Assembly: GCA_031554215.1 (NCBI GenBank)
Contig: JAVBKF010000214.1
Location: 1 to 25,667, forward strand
Source: JAVBKE01 sp031554215
Lineage (GTDB): Bacteria > Bacillota > Bacilli > JARBTR01
Length of the DNA: 25,667 bases
Direction of reading: 5' to 3'
How positions within the stretch are numbered: the first letter of the stretch is position 1; each line of letters begins with the position of its first letter. The notes under the pieces were generated by a model. That model was not told the DNA's origin and ran no database searches. It worked only from the letters and a program-made list of their open reading frames with translations. Below are positions 1 through 7,712 of this stretch, piece after piece. The position numbers were made by a program, and so were the translations under genes.

Positions 1-274
1 AGATATGAACTGTGTATCAGCCCTCATCTTCTGGCTCTAGTCGCGTGTTGCCACGGATACAGAACTTCCCCAATAGTACGACTACACAATTTTTCTAGCA
101 TACCACTATTGTTCAATCATCTCCAGCAAATTCAGGGAGTATATCGATATTTCTATTTCTCTAGCGGTATACAAGTTTATCGTCATTGCACATGATCGTG
201 TATAGACAGCCGGGGGGAGGGATATCTAAAGCAGGAAAATAGCACCAACACAACTAGCTATGCCATTTCACCTT
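1..274. other. Non-coding stretch downstream of uraA terminator
   Basis: No convincing gene, RNA or repeat is visible on either strand. In Bacillus-type pyr operons pyrB would begin close to here on the minus strand, but I see neither its start nor a second PyrR-binding loop. The uraA transcript appears to end just before this stretch. Confidence 0.5.
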
Positions 275-313
275 CAAAAAGGCACTACTGCCCTTTGCCG
301 GACGGTAGTGCCT
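275..313 (-). terminator. Rho-independent terminator of pyrR-uraA
   Basis: Read on the minus strand, a stem starting with nine perfect pairs (AGGCACTAC with GTAGTGCCT, extended by further pairs) is followed directly by TTTTT. It lies about 100 nt past the uraA stop codon, so it ends the pyrR-uraA transcript rather than acting as an internal attenuator. No PyrR-binding loop accompanies it. Confidence 0.85.
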
Positions 314-416
314 CTGAGCTATAGGATTGGGCCTAGTTTCAATTATACCTCCGATGATGAAGACCTTTGGCATCAGGCCAGAAATCAACTTATTGCTATC
401 AATCATCCATTATCGA

Positions 417-1724
417 TTACAAATGCGCTTTACTGTCGCCAAACCCAGCTGCTTTATCTGGTAAAATCAAGTTCAACACAATGCCCAAGATGGCAGATAA
501 GCCAATGCCTTGAATCGCAATTGTTTGGTTTCCGATTTGCATTTGGATCAGCATCCCGCCAACACTGAAAGTGAGTATCGTTGCGACAATGACAAGATTT
601 CGGTTAATCGATAAATTGACATTGCTCTCAATCAGCATCCGTAACCCACCAGAAGCGATAATGCCAAACAACATCAGTGAGACACCGCCCTTGACTGGAT
701 CGGGAATCGTTAGAATGAGGGCGGAAAATTTACCAATGAAACTGAAGAATACGGCAAACACCGCTGCACCACCGATTACATAAATACTAAATACTTTTGT
801 CAGTGCCATAACCCCAATATTTTCACCATACGTCGTATTTGGTACACCGCCGAAAAATGATGAAATAATAATTGCGACACTGTCACCGAGAATCGAACGA
901 TGCAGTCCTGGCTTTTGGACGAAATTTTTATCGGCAATCTTTCCTAGTAACATAACGTTCCCAATATGTTCACAGATTGGTGCAATGACAACGAAGACAA
1001 CAGAGAGCAAAATGCCAGCTGAAAATGTTGGTGTGTAATCCACGAAAGGGATTGTCACATTCGGAAGCGCAAACCACTTAGCATCAACTACGGGCTGGAA
1101 ATCAACAACACCCATGAACGCTGCCACAATATAGCCACCGATAATCCCCATCATAATTGGCACAAGTCCAAAGAATCCTTTGACAAAGTTTGAGAAGAAA
1201 ATCGTGATGCCTAGGGTGATGAGTGAGATAATCACATACTGCGAATCATACGTTACAACCCCGTCTACAGTCTTAAATGCTGCCATCCCTACTGCTGTTG
1301 CTGCTAAACTGAGACCGATGCCAATGACAATCGGGCCAACGACAACTGGCGGCAAGAACTGTAACATTTTCTGATAACCAACCTTCTTAATCACTAGTGC
1401 AATGATGCCGTACACAACACCAACAATGAATACGCCCATCATCTGTGCCCCGATTCCCTGCTCTTTCAGGGCAATCAGCGGTGCAATAAAGGCAAAGGAG
1501 GAACCTAAATAAATCGGAATTTGTCCTTTGGTAATCAGGATATAAGCGAGTGTCCCAAGCCCACTGGTTAGTAAGGCCACACTTGGATCGAGCCCAATTA
1601 AAATCGGGACTAATACGGTTGCACCAAACATGGCAAATAAGTGCTGAATACTGAAAGTGAATAACTTCCCTGTGCTAGGTCTCTCGTGGACATCTAGGAC
1701 AACATTTTTTCTTTTTTCTATCAT
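417..1724 (-). CDS. uraA: Uracil permease (NCS2 family)
   Basis: Proton-coupled uracil importer of the cytoplasmic membrane, the equivalent of PyrP in Bacillus. The 435 residues are dominated by hydrophobic segments, as in the nucleobase-ascorbate (NCS2) transporters. Two family hallmarks are visible: the CEHIGN segment, with Glu252 where UraA-type carriers bind uracil, and the NAT signature around YGENIGVMALTK with Glu301. The ATG start is supported by GGAGG seven to eight bases upstream (1731-1738). It follows pyrR by 126 nt on the same strand and is probably co-transcribed, so PyrR attenuation at the pyrR leader would control uptake together with the sensor. The pyrR-uraA gap contains only short weak hairpins and no PyrR-loop consensus. 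A closely related xanthine or uric acid permease is the alternative, but the pyrR linkage favours uracil. Confidence 0.95.
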   Translation of the reverse strand: MIEKRKNVVLDVHERPSTGKLFTFSIQHLFAMFGATVLVPILIGLDPSVALLTSGLGTLAYILITKGQIPIYLGSSFAFIAPLIALKEQGIGAQMMGVFIVGVVYGIIALVIKKVGYQKMLQFLPPVVVGPIVIGIGLSLAATAVGMAAFKTVDGVVTYDSQYVIISLITLGITIFFSNFVKGFFGLVPIMMGIIGGYIVAAFMGVVDFQPVVDAKWFALPNVTIPFVDYTPTFSAGILLSVVFVVIAPICEHIGNVMLLGKIADKNFVQKPGLHRSILGDSVAIIISSFFGGVPNTTYGENIGVMALTKVFSIYVIGGAAVFAVFFSFIGKFSALILTIPDPVKGGVSLMLFGIIASGGLRMLIESNVNLSINRNLVIVATILTFSVGGMLIQMQIGNQTIAIQGIGLSAILGIVLNLILPDKAAGFGDSKAHL

Positions 1725-1850
1725 TTTGTTTCCTCCTTGTTTTTCAGCTCACAGGCTGATTTTAAAACATTGAACCGACACTTATGATGAATGGCCCAAG
1801 CTCATCTATTAAAACTGCTCCAAACAATTGCAGCAGCTAATATTCACTTT

Positions 1851-2387
1851 TCACTCAAAAATAATGACTCGATCTTCACCGTCAACCTCGTGCATTTTCA
1901 CACTAATCTTTTCAAGTTTTGATGTTGGAATGTTTTTGCCGACATAATCAGCACGAATCGGTAGTTCCCTATGACCTCGATCAATTAGGACACCAAGCTG
2001 GATTTGTGCTGGGCGACCAGTATCAATAATCGCATCGAGGGCAGAGCGTACTGTCCTACCAGTGAAAAGAACATCGTCGATTAGCACCACTTTCTTCCCG
2101 GCTACTACTGGAAGGCTTGTGCTATTTACAACTGGATTTCCGTCTAGATTTTTATAAGACAAATCGTCCCGGTACAATGTAACATCCACTTCACCGACCA
2201 GCACTGTTTCCCCTTCAATTTGCTCGATTTTCGCTGCAATTCGGTTAGCCAAATAAATCCCGCGCGTCCGAATACCGACTAACACACAATCATGAATACC
2301 GTGGTTCTTTTCAACAATTTCATGAGCAATTCTTGTCAATGCACGGCTAAGCGCCTTCTCGTCAAGTAGTACCGCCTTCTGTTTCAT
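1851..2387 (-). CDS. pyrR: Bifunctional pyr mRNA-binding attenuator / uracil phosphoribosyltransferase
   Basis: PyrR binds UMP or UTP and then a loop in pyr mRNA, promoting transcription termination when pyrimidines are plentiful. It also has weak uracil phosphoribosyltransferase activity. The protein is 178 aa, near the 181 aa usual in Bacillus. The PRPP-binding signature VVLIDDVLFTGRT spans residues 100-112, with the acidic pair at 104-105. An in-frame ATG lies 17 codons further upstream (2438), but the start at 2387 is preferred: it follows GAGGAGG at good spacing and gives the canonical N-terminus MKQKAVLLDEKA. The leader upstream carries a promoter, a perfect PyrR-loop consensus and a terminator, so the gene should regulate itself and uraA. 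Confidence 0.97.
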   Translation of the reverse strand: MKQKAVLLDEKALSRALTRIAHEIVEKNHGIHDCVLVGIRTRGIYLANRIAAKIEQIEGETVLVGEVDVTLYRDDLSYKNLDGNPVVNSTSLPVVAGKKVVLIDDVLFTGRTVRSALDAIIDTGRPAQIQLGVLIDRGHRELPIRADYVGKNIPTSKLEKISVKMHEVDGEDRVIIFE

Positions 2388-2468
2388 CAAAATTCCTCCT
2401 CTTGCCCACGTAAATGGTCTTCGTCTTTGCTGGTTCACGCATTTTTCCCTTCCCCAAAAGATCGCTAC

Positions 2469-2499
2469 AAAAAAACTCTCACCTATTTGTAGGCAAGAG
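2469..2499 (-). terminator. Attenuator terminator in the pyrR leader
   Basis: On the minus strand CTCTTGCCTA pairs over ten positions (two of them G-U) with TAGGTGAGAG across a CAAA loop, followed by seven T. It lies about 80 nt upstream of the pyrR start and downstream of the PyrR-binding loop. This is the expected layout of a PyrR-controlled attenuator, where PyrR binding prevents an antiterminator from forming. Confidence 0.93.
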
Positions 2500-2536
2500 G
2501 AATAATAGTCAAATAACAGACTGCATCATCCTTCTT

Positions 2537-2550
2537 AGCCTCACGGGACT
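2537..2550 (-). promoter_or_regulatory. PyrR-binding RNA loop (anti-antiterminator)
   Basis: The minus-strand sequence AGTCCCGTGAGGCT matches the published PyrR-binding consensus ARUCCNGNGAGGYU at every position. It sits between the promoter at 2607-2636 and the terminator at 2469-2499, as in the first attenuator of Bacillus pyr operons. I found no second copy in the pyrR-uraA gap or downstream of uraA. Confidence 0.92.
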
Positions 2551-2606
2551 ATTGTTAAAGGTTTCATATATGTGTTCAAGCATAACTAGATTGTTCAATT
2601 CGGTTA

Positions 2607-2636
2607 ATCTTACCCGAGTCATTGCCTGCTTGTCAA
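2607..2636 (-). promoter_or_regulatory. Sigma-A promoter of pyrR-uraA
   Basis: On the minus strand a perfect -35 TTGACA (2631-2636) is followed after 18 bp by TAAGAT (2607-2612). The predicted transcript starts near 2600, just upstream of the PyrR loop and attenuator. The promoter separates pyrR-uraA from lspA-rluD transcription. Confidence 0.75.
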
Positions 2637-2772
2637 TCAATTTGTCAGAAATAATTACCGTCAATTTGATGCCCGATGATCGACATCAAGCCTCGCTTGT
2701 TTCACGATGAAAGCAACCAACAAGTGAGCAAATTGTCATTCGCAGTATAATACCTAATGACAAAGACCAAAA

Positions 2773-3696
2773 CTACGTGAGATCATGACCGCTTTGTAGT
2801 TGATTCACTAACTCAGTAAAGTACACCGGTACAGGCGCAGTAAATTCGAGGTATTCACCTGTTTTCGGGTGCACAAAACCGAGAACGCCAGCATGGAGTG
2901 CTTGTCCACCGATACTAGGCGTATGTCTTGGTCCATACTTCGGGTCACCGACAATCGGAAAACCGATATATTTCATATGGACCCTGATCTGATGTGTCCG
3001 CCCCGTTTCGAGTTTGCATTCAATCAATGAGTAGGCATTAAACCGTTCTAACACATGAAAATGCGTAATCGCATTGCGTGAATTTTCTTCTGTGACTGTC
3101 ATTGACTGACGATCTTTTTTATCACGACCAATCGGTGCATCAATCGTTGCATCATCATGGGCAATCACACCATGGACAATGGCTTGGTAGCGGCGTGTGA
3201 CAGTTTTCTCTTGTAATTGAACGACTAAGCGCTCATGGGCCATATCATTTTTGGCAACCATCAAAAGACCTGTGGTATCCTTATCAATCCGGTGAACAAT
3301 CCCGGGACGCATGACACCATTGATACCCGATAAATCCTTACAATGAAACATCAATGCATTGACAAGTGTGTCCTTAACATGCCCTGGTGCTGGATGGACA
3401 ACCATGCCTCTTGGTTTATTCACTACAATCACATCATGATCTTCATAGTAAATATCAAGTGGTAAATCCTGCGGCAATACTTCGAGCACTTCGAGTTCTG
3501 GTACATGAATCTCAATAGCATCACCAGTCTTCACTTTATAATTAGCCTTTGTTGTTGCACCATTAACAAGCAAATTCCCTTCCTTCATGAGCAGCTGAAT
3601 CTGAGACCGTGAAAACGCCTCAAACTGTCCTGACAAGAGCTTATCAATTCTTTCATTGTTCATTTCTTCACGAACTTGTATCTTGTGAATCTCCAT
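2773..3696 (-). CDS. rluD: RluA/RluD-family 23S rRNA pseudouridine synthase
   Basis: Converts uridines in 23S rRNA to pseudouridine; equivalent of Bacillus YlyB. The 307 aa carry an N-terminal S4 RNA-binding domain (about residues 14-62, RIDKLLSGQF...SRSQIQLLMKEG) and a RluA catalytic domain. The motif HRIDKDTTGLL contains the catalytic Asp138, and GRTHQIRVHM is the second conserved block. The ATG is backed by AAAGGTG, which lies inside the end of lspA. Only three bases separate the two genes, so they are likely translationally coupled. The exact target uridines cannot be assigned from sequence, because RluA, RluC and RluD paralogues share these motifs; the position next to lspA supports the YlyB orthologue. 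Confidence 0.93.
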   Translation of the reverse strand: MEIHKIQVREEMNNERIDKLLSGQFEAFSRSQIQLLMKEGNLLVNGATTKANYKVKTGDAIEIHVPELEVLEVLPQDLPLDIYYEDHDVIVVNKPRGMVVHPAPGHVKDTLVNALMFHCKDLSGINGVMRPGIVHRIDKDTTGLLMVAKNDMAHERLVVQLQEKTVTRRYQAIVHGVIAHDDATIDAPIGRDKKDRQSMTVTEENSRNAITHFHVLERFNAYSLIECKLETGRTHQIRVHMKYIGFPIVGDPKYGPRHTPSIGGQALHAGVLGFVHPKTGEYLEFTAPVPVYFTELVNQLQSGHDLT

Positions 3697-3699
3697 TGT

Positions 3700-4155
3700 T
3701 TACACCTTTTTCTTTCTCTCATCAATGATCACGTAAATGATCATGAGGGCAACACCAAACGTCAGTGCCATATCTGCGATATTGAAAATCGGAAAATTAA
3801 ATAGGGTCGTATGAATAAAATCAACTACTTCCTTCCGAAAGACACGATCAATGAAATTACCAATCGTACCACCAAGAATGATTGCCAGCGAAATCGACAA
3901 CATTTTACTTGTCTTTCCGTAAGCCTCCATGTAGTAAATCACGAAGCCAACCGTTGCGAGCGTGATAATATAAAAGAACCACATTCTCCCCTCAAGAATC
4001 CCCCATGCTGCACCTGTATTCCTGTGCGAGGTAAAGTAGAGCAAGTTATCTATGAGTGGAATGCTTTCTCCCACTGACATCTTCGATACAACTAGCCATT
4101 TAGTCAGTTGGTCTAGTAGGATGATAACGACTGTTATTAAATAGTATTTTCTCAT
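3700..4155 (-). CDS. lspA: Lipoprotein signal peptidase (signal peptidase II)
   Basis: Membrane aspartyl protease that removes the signal peptide of lipid-modified prolipoproteins. The protein is 151 aa with four hydrophobic segments (about 5-24, 58-75, 84-101, 126-145). The two catalytic aspartates are visible as Asp103 in GNFIDR and Asp128 in FNIAD. The conserved N-terminal DQLTKW and RNTGAAWG blocks are also present. The ATG follows GGGGAGG at standard spacing. The gene runs directly into rluD. Upstream it is separated from ileS by 334 bp, where a dksA-like gene (ylyA) is found in Bacillus but is missing here. Confidence 0.97.
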   Translation of the reverse strand: MRKYYLITVVIILLDQLTKWLVVSKMSVGESIPLIDNLLYFTSHRNTGAAWGILEGRMWFFYIITLATVGFVIYYMEAYGKTSKMLSISLAIILGGTIGNFIDRVFRKEVVDFIHTTLFNFPIFNIADMALTFGVALMIIYVIIDERKKKV

Positions 4156-4175
4156 GATTCCTCCCCGTACTGCTG

Positions 4176-4277
4176 CTAAATAAACAACGATACCGCAAAA
4201 ACAAACCGACGTCTTCTCGCTTTGTTGATTTTATCAAGGGCACGGCTTTTTTCTACAATTTTATCCCTTTTAGACAT
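4176..4277 (-). CDS. Possible 33-codon small ORF upstream of lspA
   Basis: An ATG-initiated frame of 33 codons on the lspA strand ends 20 nt before the lspA start. It encodes a charged N-terminal half (MSKRDKIVEKSRALDKINKA), an RRRR run and a short hydrophobic end (FVFAVSLFI). I see no good ribosome binding site, and its ATG overlaps a TAAAAT that could be a -10 box for lspA, so it may not be translated. I recognise no homologue. Confidence 0.2.
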   Translation of the reverse strand: MSKRDKIVEKSRALDKINKARRRRFVFAVSLFI

Positions 4278-4356
4278 TTTACAAAAGTGGATATCTCAAA
4301 ATTAACAGTAGCTTGTACGAACCATTTTTTTGTAACCCCACACAAGGTTCTAGTAG

Positions 4357-4463
4357 AGATGTGGTAAAAGTCCTCCCCTTTTTCATTCCGGTAATACTGA
4401 TTGCCAGAGGTAACCGAGAACGCCGCTACTAAAGCGAAAAAGGATGACTATTTTACCACTTCT
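4357..4463. other. Large structured inverted-repeat element between ileS and lspA
   Basis: GTGGTAAAA (4361-4369) pairs perfectly with TTTTACCAC (4451-4459), extended by AGA/TCT beyond one mismatch. Inside, GTC (4370-4372) pairs with GAC (4446-4448), and CCTTTTT (4377-4383) pairs with AAAAAGG (4437-4443). The enclosed segment holds two arms: CGGT/ACCG (4389-4392, 4413-4416) with an inner CTG/CAG, and CGCT/AGCG (4424-4427, 4433-4436). The fold is a three-way junction closed by an interrupted stem. It begins about 30 nt past the ileS stop. Neither strand shows a T-run typical of a terminator. Orientation and function are unknown. Confidence 0.55.
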
Positions 4464-4489
4464 AAAAGACTACAGCGATTCATTTTGGT

Positions 4490-7231
4490 CTATTTTCCAT
4501 TGACAACGAGTGCTGCACAACGGCTACAGAGCGTTGTTGCTTCTGGGTGCTGACCAACCTCTGCACTGATATTCCAGCAACGTTCACAAGTTTCGCCAGT
4601 TGCTTTTTTAATTTCTACAGAGAACGGCGTATCCGCTTCGCTTAATAATACCACATCCACTTTAGAGACGATTAACAATTGCTCGAGGCTTGTTGACAAT
4701 TGAGCCAATAATGCATTAGCCGCTTCGTCTACAGTACAAATCACGTGTGCATTTAGCGATTTTCCGATCGTCTTCGCATTCCGTGCTTCTTCCAGTGCTT
4801 TTAACACAATATCACGGTATTTCAGGAATCCATCCCAACGCCCTGCGATCGCTTCTGCACCAGCAAGTGCCTCAACAGCAGGCATATCTGTTAGCGTGAC
4901 ACTGTCAGCTTCCGCATCATTCATATGCCCCCAGATTTCTTCAGCCGTATGCGGCAAGATTGGCGTGATTAGTTTAACAAGTTTCGTCAGGCATGCATGC
5001 ATCACCGTTTGAATCTCTCGGCGCGTCTTGCTATCTTTCGCATCACAGTAAAGAATATCTTTTGCATAGTCAAGATAGAATGAGCTTAGTTCATTTGAAC
5101 AGAAATTGTTGACAGCATGGAAAATATCCGAGAATGCATATTTTTCATACGCTGTTGTTGTTGTCTTGACAACGTCATTCAGCTTAATCAGCATATATTG
5201 ATGTAATTCATTCAAATCATCATAGGCAATTTGATCCGCTCTCACATCGAAATCGGACAAGTTACCAAGCAAGAAGCGAAATGTGTTGCGAATTTTACGA
5301 TAAACTTCTGCAACTTGTTTGATAATGTTGTCGGAGATACGCACATCTGACTGATAATCAACTGAGGCAACCCAGAGCCGCAGAATATCAACACCGTAAC
5401 TATTCGCAAGCTTTGCTGGGTCAATTGTATTCCCCAGCGACTTACTTTGCTTCCGCCCCTCGCCATCTAGAACGAAACCGTGACTGAGAACCGCCTTGTA
5501 CGGTGCTTTTCCTGTTACCGCAACTGCTGTCGACAAGGAAGAGTTGAACCAACCACGATATTGATCAGAACCTTCCATGTAAAGATCAGCAGGACGGCGC
5601 AGTGCTGAACGAGCCTCAAGCACACTCTGATGCGATGACCCAGAATCAAACCAAACATCCATAATGTCCACTTCTTTTGTAAAAACGCCATTTGGACTGC
5701 TTGGATGCGTGAAGCCTTCTGGAAGAAGGTCTTTTGCTTCTCGTTCAAACCAAACATTTGAACCATGCGCTCTAAATAATGCTGCAACATGTTCGATCGT
5801 TTCATCATTGATGATTGGTGACCCATCTTCTCCGTAGAATACTGGAATCGGTACACCCCATGCCCGTTGACGTGAAATACACCAATCCCCGCGATCACGC
5901 ACCATATTATAGAGACGCGTCTCACCCCATGCTGGCACAAATGTTGTGTCGTTGATCGCTTGCAATAGATCGGTACGGAAGTCATTGATGGACGCAAACC
6001 ATTGTGCAGTTGCCCGGAAAATCGTCGGCTTCTTTGTTCGCCAATCATGCGGATAAGAGTGAGTAATCATCTCGAGTTTCAGCAAAGCACCTTTTTCCGT
6101 CAATTTCTCGGTAATCGCTTTATTGGCATCATCATAGAATAACCCAGCAAATCCTGGTGCTTCCTCAGTCATGACACCCTTTTCATCAACTGGGCAAAGC
6201 ACACCAATGCCATAACGTTTCGCGACATTGAAATCATCTTCACCATGAGCAGGCGCAGTGTGAACACAGCCAGTTCCCGCTTCAATCGTTACATGATCCG
6301 ACAGCATGACCAGTGACCTCCGGTCATAGAACGGATGATTCGCCTCAATATATTCTAACTGCTCACCCTTGAGCTCTTGGATGATTTCGGTGTCTTCCCA
6401 TGCTAGTTTCTCCGTAACAGCTGCAAGTAACGCTTTGGCGACAACATACTTTGCCCCTGCTACTTTAACAACAACATAATCTAGTTCCGCATGGACACAA
6501 ATGCCTAAGTTTGCTGGTATTGACCATGGCGTTGTTGTCCAAATGATGATCTTCGTATCAGCATCAAGCACGCCCTTCCCATCTGCAACAGAAAATGCCA
6601 CATAAATAGATGCTGAACGCTTATCTTTATACTCAATTTCAGCCTCAGCCAAAGCTGATTCACTAGAAGGTGACCAGTTGACTGGCTTCAGGCCCTTGTA
6701 AATGTAACCCTTTTTCGCCATTTGACCAAATACACGAATTTGCTCTGCTTCGTATTCTGGCTGTAACGTCATATAAGGCTTATCCCACTCACCAGACACA
6801 CCAAGACGCTTGAATTGTGTTCGCTGCTTATCCACTTGTACTAATGCATACTCCTCACACATTTTCCGGAAAGCCGCAACTGTCATTTCTTTTCTTTTTA
6901 CTTTGCCACTTTTCGTAAGCGCTTGCTCAATTGGCAATCCATGTGTATCCCACCCTGGCACATAAGGCGCTTGATAGCCAGCCATCGAATGATAACGCAC
7001 GATAAAATCCTTAATCACTTTGTTTAGTGCATGTCCAATGTGTAAGTCACCATTCGCATAAGGGGGACCATCATGTAATATATACAAAGGTCTTCCGCCT
7101 GTCCGCTCCTGCACCATGTGATAGATATTCATTGCTGCCCATTTTTCTTGGATCAGCGGCTCACGAACAGGCAAGTTCCCTTTCATTGGAAAATCTGTTT
7201 TCGGCATTAATAACGTATTTTTGTAATCCAT
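4490..7231 (-). CDS. ileS: Isoleucyl-tRNA synthetase
   Basis: Class I aminoacyl-tRNA synthetase that charges tRNA-Ile and edits misactivated valine. The 913 aa match the family length. The ATP-binding HIGH motif lies at residues 64-67, the second signature appears as KQSKS at 594-598, and the editing (CP1) domain lies between, including GTGCVHTAPAHGEDDF near 319-334. Four C-terminal cysteines (882, 885, 902, 905) form the zinc site usual in the bacterial enzyme. An upstream in-frame ATG exists at 7258, but the start at 7231 is preferred: AAGGAG lies eight bases before it and the N-terminus MDYKNTLLMPKTDFPM is canonical. A T-box leader precedes the gene, so uncharged tRNA-Ile should induce it. 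Confidence 0.98.
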   Translation of the reverse strand: MDYKNTLLMPKTDFPMKGNLPVREPLIQEKWAAMNIYHMVQERTGGRPLYILHDGPPYANGDLHIGHALNKVIKDFIVRYHSMAGYQAPYVPGWDTHGLPIEQALTKSGKVKRKEMTVAAFRKMCEEYALVQVDKQRTQFKRLGVSGEWDKPYMTLQPEYEAEQIRVFGQMAKKGYIYKGLKPVNWSPSSESALAEAEIEYKDKRSASIYVAFSVADGKGVLDADTKIIIWTTTPWSIPANLGICVHAELDYVVVKVAGAKYVVAKALLAAVTEKLAWEDTEIIQELKGEQLEYIEANHPFYDRRSLVMLSDHVTIEAGTGCVHTAPAHGEDDFNVAKRYGIGVLCPVDEKGVMTEEAPGFAGLFYDDANKAITEKLTEKGALLKLEMITHSYPHDWRTKKPTIFRATAQWFASINDFRTDLLQAINDTTFVPAWGETRLYNMVRDRGDWCISRQRAWGVPIPVFYGEDGSPIINDETIEHVAALFRAHGSNVWFEREAKDLLPEGFTHPSSPNGVFTKEVDIMDVWFDSGSSHQSVLEARSALRRPADLYMEGSDQYRGWFNSSLSTAVAVTGKAPYKAVLSHGFVLDGEGRKQSKSLGNTIDPAKLANSYGVDILRLWVASVDYQSDVRISDNIIKQVAEVYRKIRNTFRFLLGNLSDFDVRADQIAYDDLNELHQYMLIKLNDVVKTTTTAYEKYAFSDIFHAVNNFCSNELSSFYLDYAKDILYCDAKDSKTRREIQTVMHACLTKLVKLITPILPHTAEEIWGHMNDAEADSVTLTDMPAVEALAGAEAIAGRWDGFLKYRDIVLKALEEARNAKTIGKSLNAHVICTVDEAANALLAQLSTSLEQLLIVSKVDVVLLSEADTPFSVEIKKATGETCERCWNISAEVGQHPEATTLCSRCAALVVNGK

Positions 7232-7348
7232 TCTTTCGTCTCCTTTTTGTTGGCTCATTTTAAAGTCACTAAAGCAGTGGGTAATTTGCTTTGTTTGGAT
7301 GAACAGGGCTAAGTCCTTATTTGACTGCGTGCTAAACAGCTGAGAAAT

Positions 7349-7380
7349 AAAAAAAACCTTTCATCCCAGAAGGGACGAAA
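7349..7380 (-). terminator. T-box-controlled terminator of ileS
   Basis: Minus-strand TTTCGTCCC pairs with GGGATGAAA over nine positions (one G-U) around a TTCT loop, then GG and eight T. It follows the T-box sequence directly and would be replaced by the antiterminator when uncharged tRNA-Ile binds the leader. Confidence 0.93.
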
Positions 7381-7632
7381 AGATCATTTCCGTGGTACCA
7401 CCCTAATTGATTCAGCACAAATTCAGCTATAATCCTTTAGTGTTCATATCGCGAACGAACGCCTTTAGCTACTCACTGTTCACTAAAAGTCTCAGGGATG
7501 ATTTTCGGTGGCTTCACTAGGTTGGCTCACACCGTTCCAACTCTCTGTTACTAGTTTAGAACCCATCTACTATTCCCGTCATCAATGATGCCACAGTCAC
7601 TTCGTACTATCAAAGCGCTTTCTGGCTATTTA
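7349..7632 (-). ncRNA. T-box riboswitch, isoleucine-type, ileS leader
   Basis: The minus strand carries the conserved T-box AGGGTGGTACCACGG (7390-7404), a close match to the AGGGUGGNACCGCG consensus, immediately upstream of the intrinsic terminator. Farther 5' is a Stem I region with AGAGAG, GTGTGAGCC and a purine-rich specifier segment. That segment includes two overlapping candidate AUC (Ile) triplets at 7497-7499 and 7500-7502. The UGGN antiterminator bulge would pair with the tRNA-Ile 3' end. The 5' end is set by the promoter near 7640-7670 and is approximate. Confidence 0.92.
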
Positions 7633-7639
7633 TTTACAA

Positions 7640-7670
7640 ATATCATTTCATAATCGCCAAGTTCTGTCAA
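7640..7670 (-). promoter_or_regulatory. Likely promoter of the ileS T-box transcript
   Basis: A perfect -35 TTGACA lies at 7665-7670 on the minus strand. The -10 could be AATGAT (7642-7647, 17-bp spacing) or TGATAT (7640-7645, 19-bp spacing). Its position just upstream of T-box Stem I and downstream of the divIVA stop makes it the natural ileS promoter. Confidence 0.6.
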
Positions 7671-7712
7671 TCAATCTTCTTTCATCAGCAGTGAACTAAC
7701 CGGAAAGTAAGA

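Noticed and set aside
1741..1850. Possible second PyrR attenuator between pyrR and uraA
   Set aside because: Only weak hairpins (CTGCT/AGCAG and TCAGC/GCTGA) are present; the PyrR loop consensus is absent and there is no proper T-run.
2414..2710. 98-codon plus-strand frame over the pyrR leader
   Set aside because: It is the complement of the promoter, PyrR loop and terminator, which explain the sequence.
5242..6048. Open frames on the minus strand inside ileS
   Set aside because: They are alternative frames of a clearly coding gene and show no domain or ribosome binding site.
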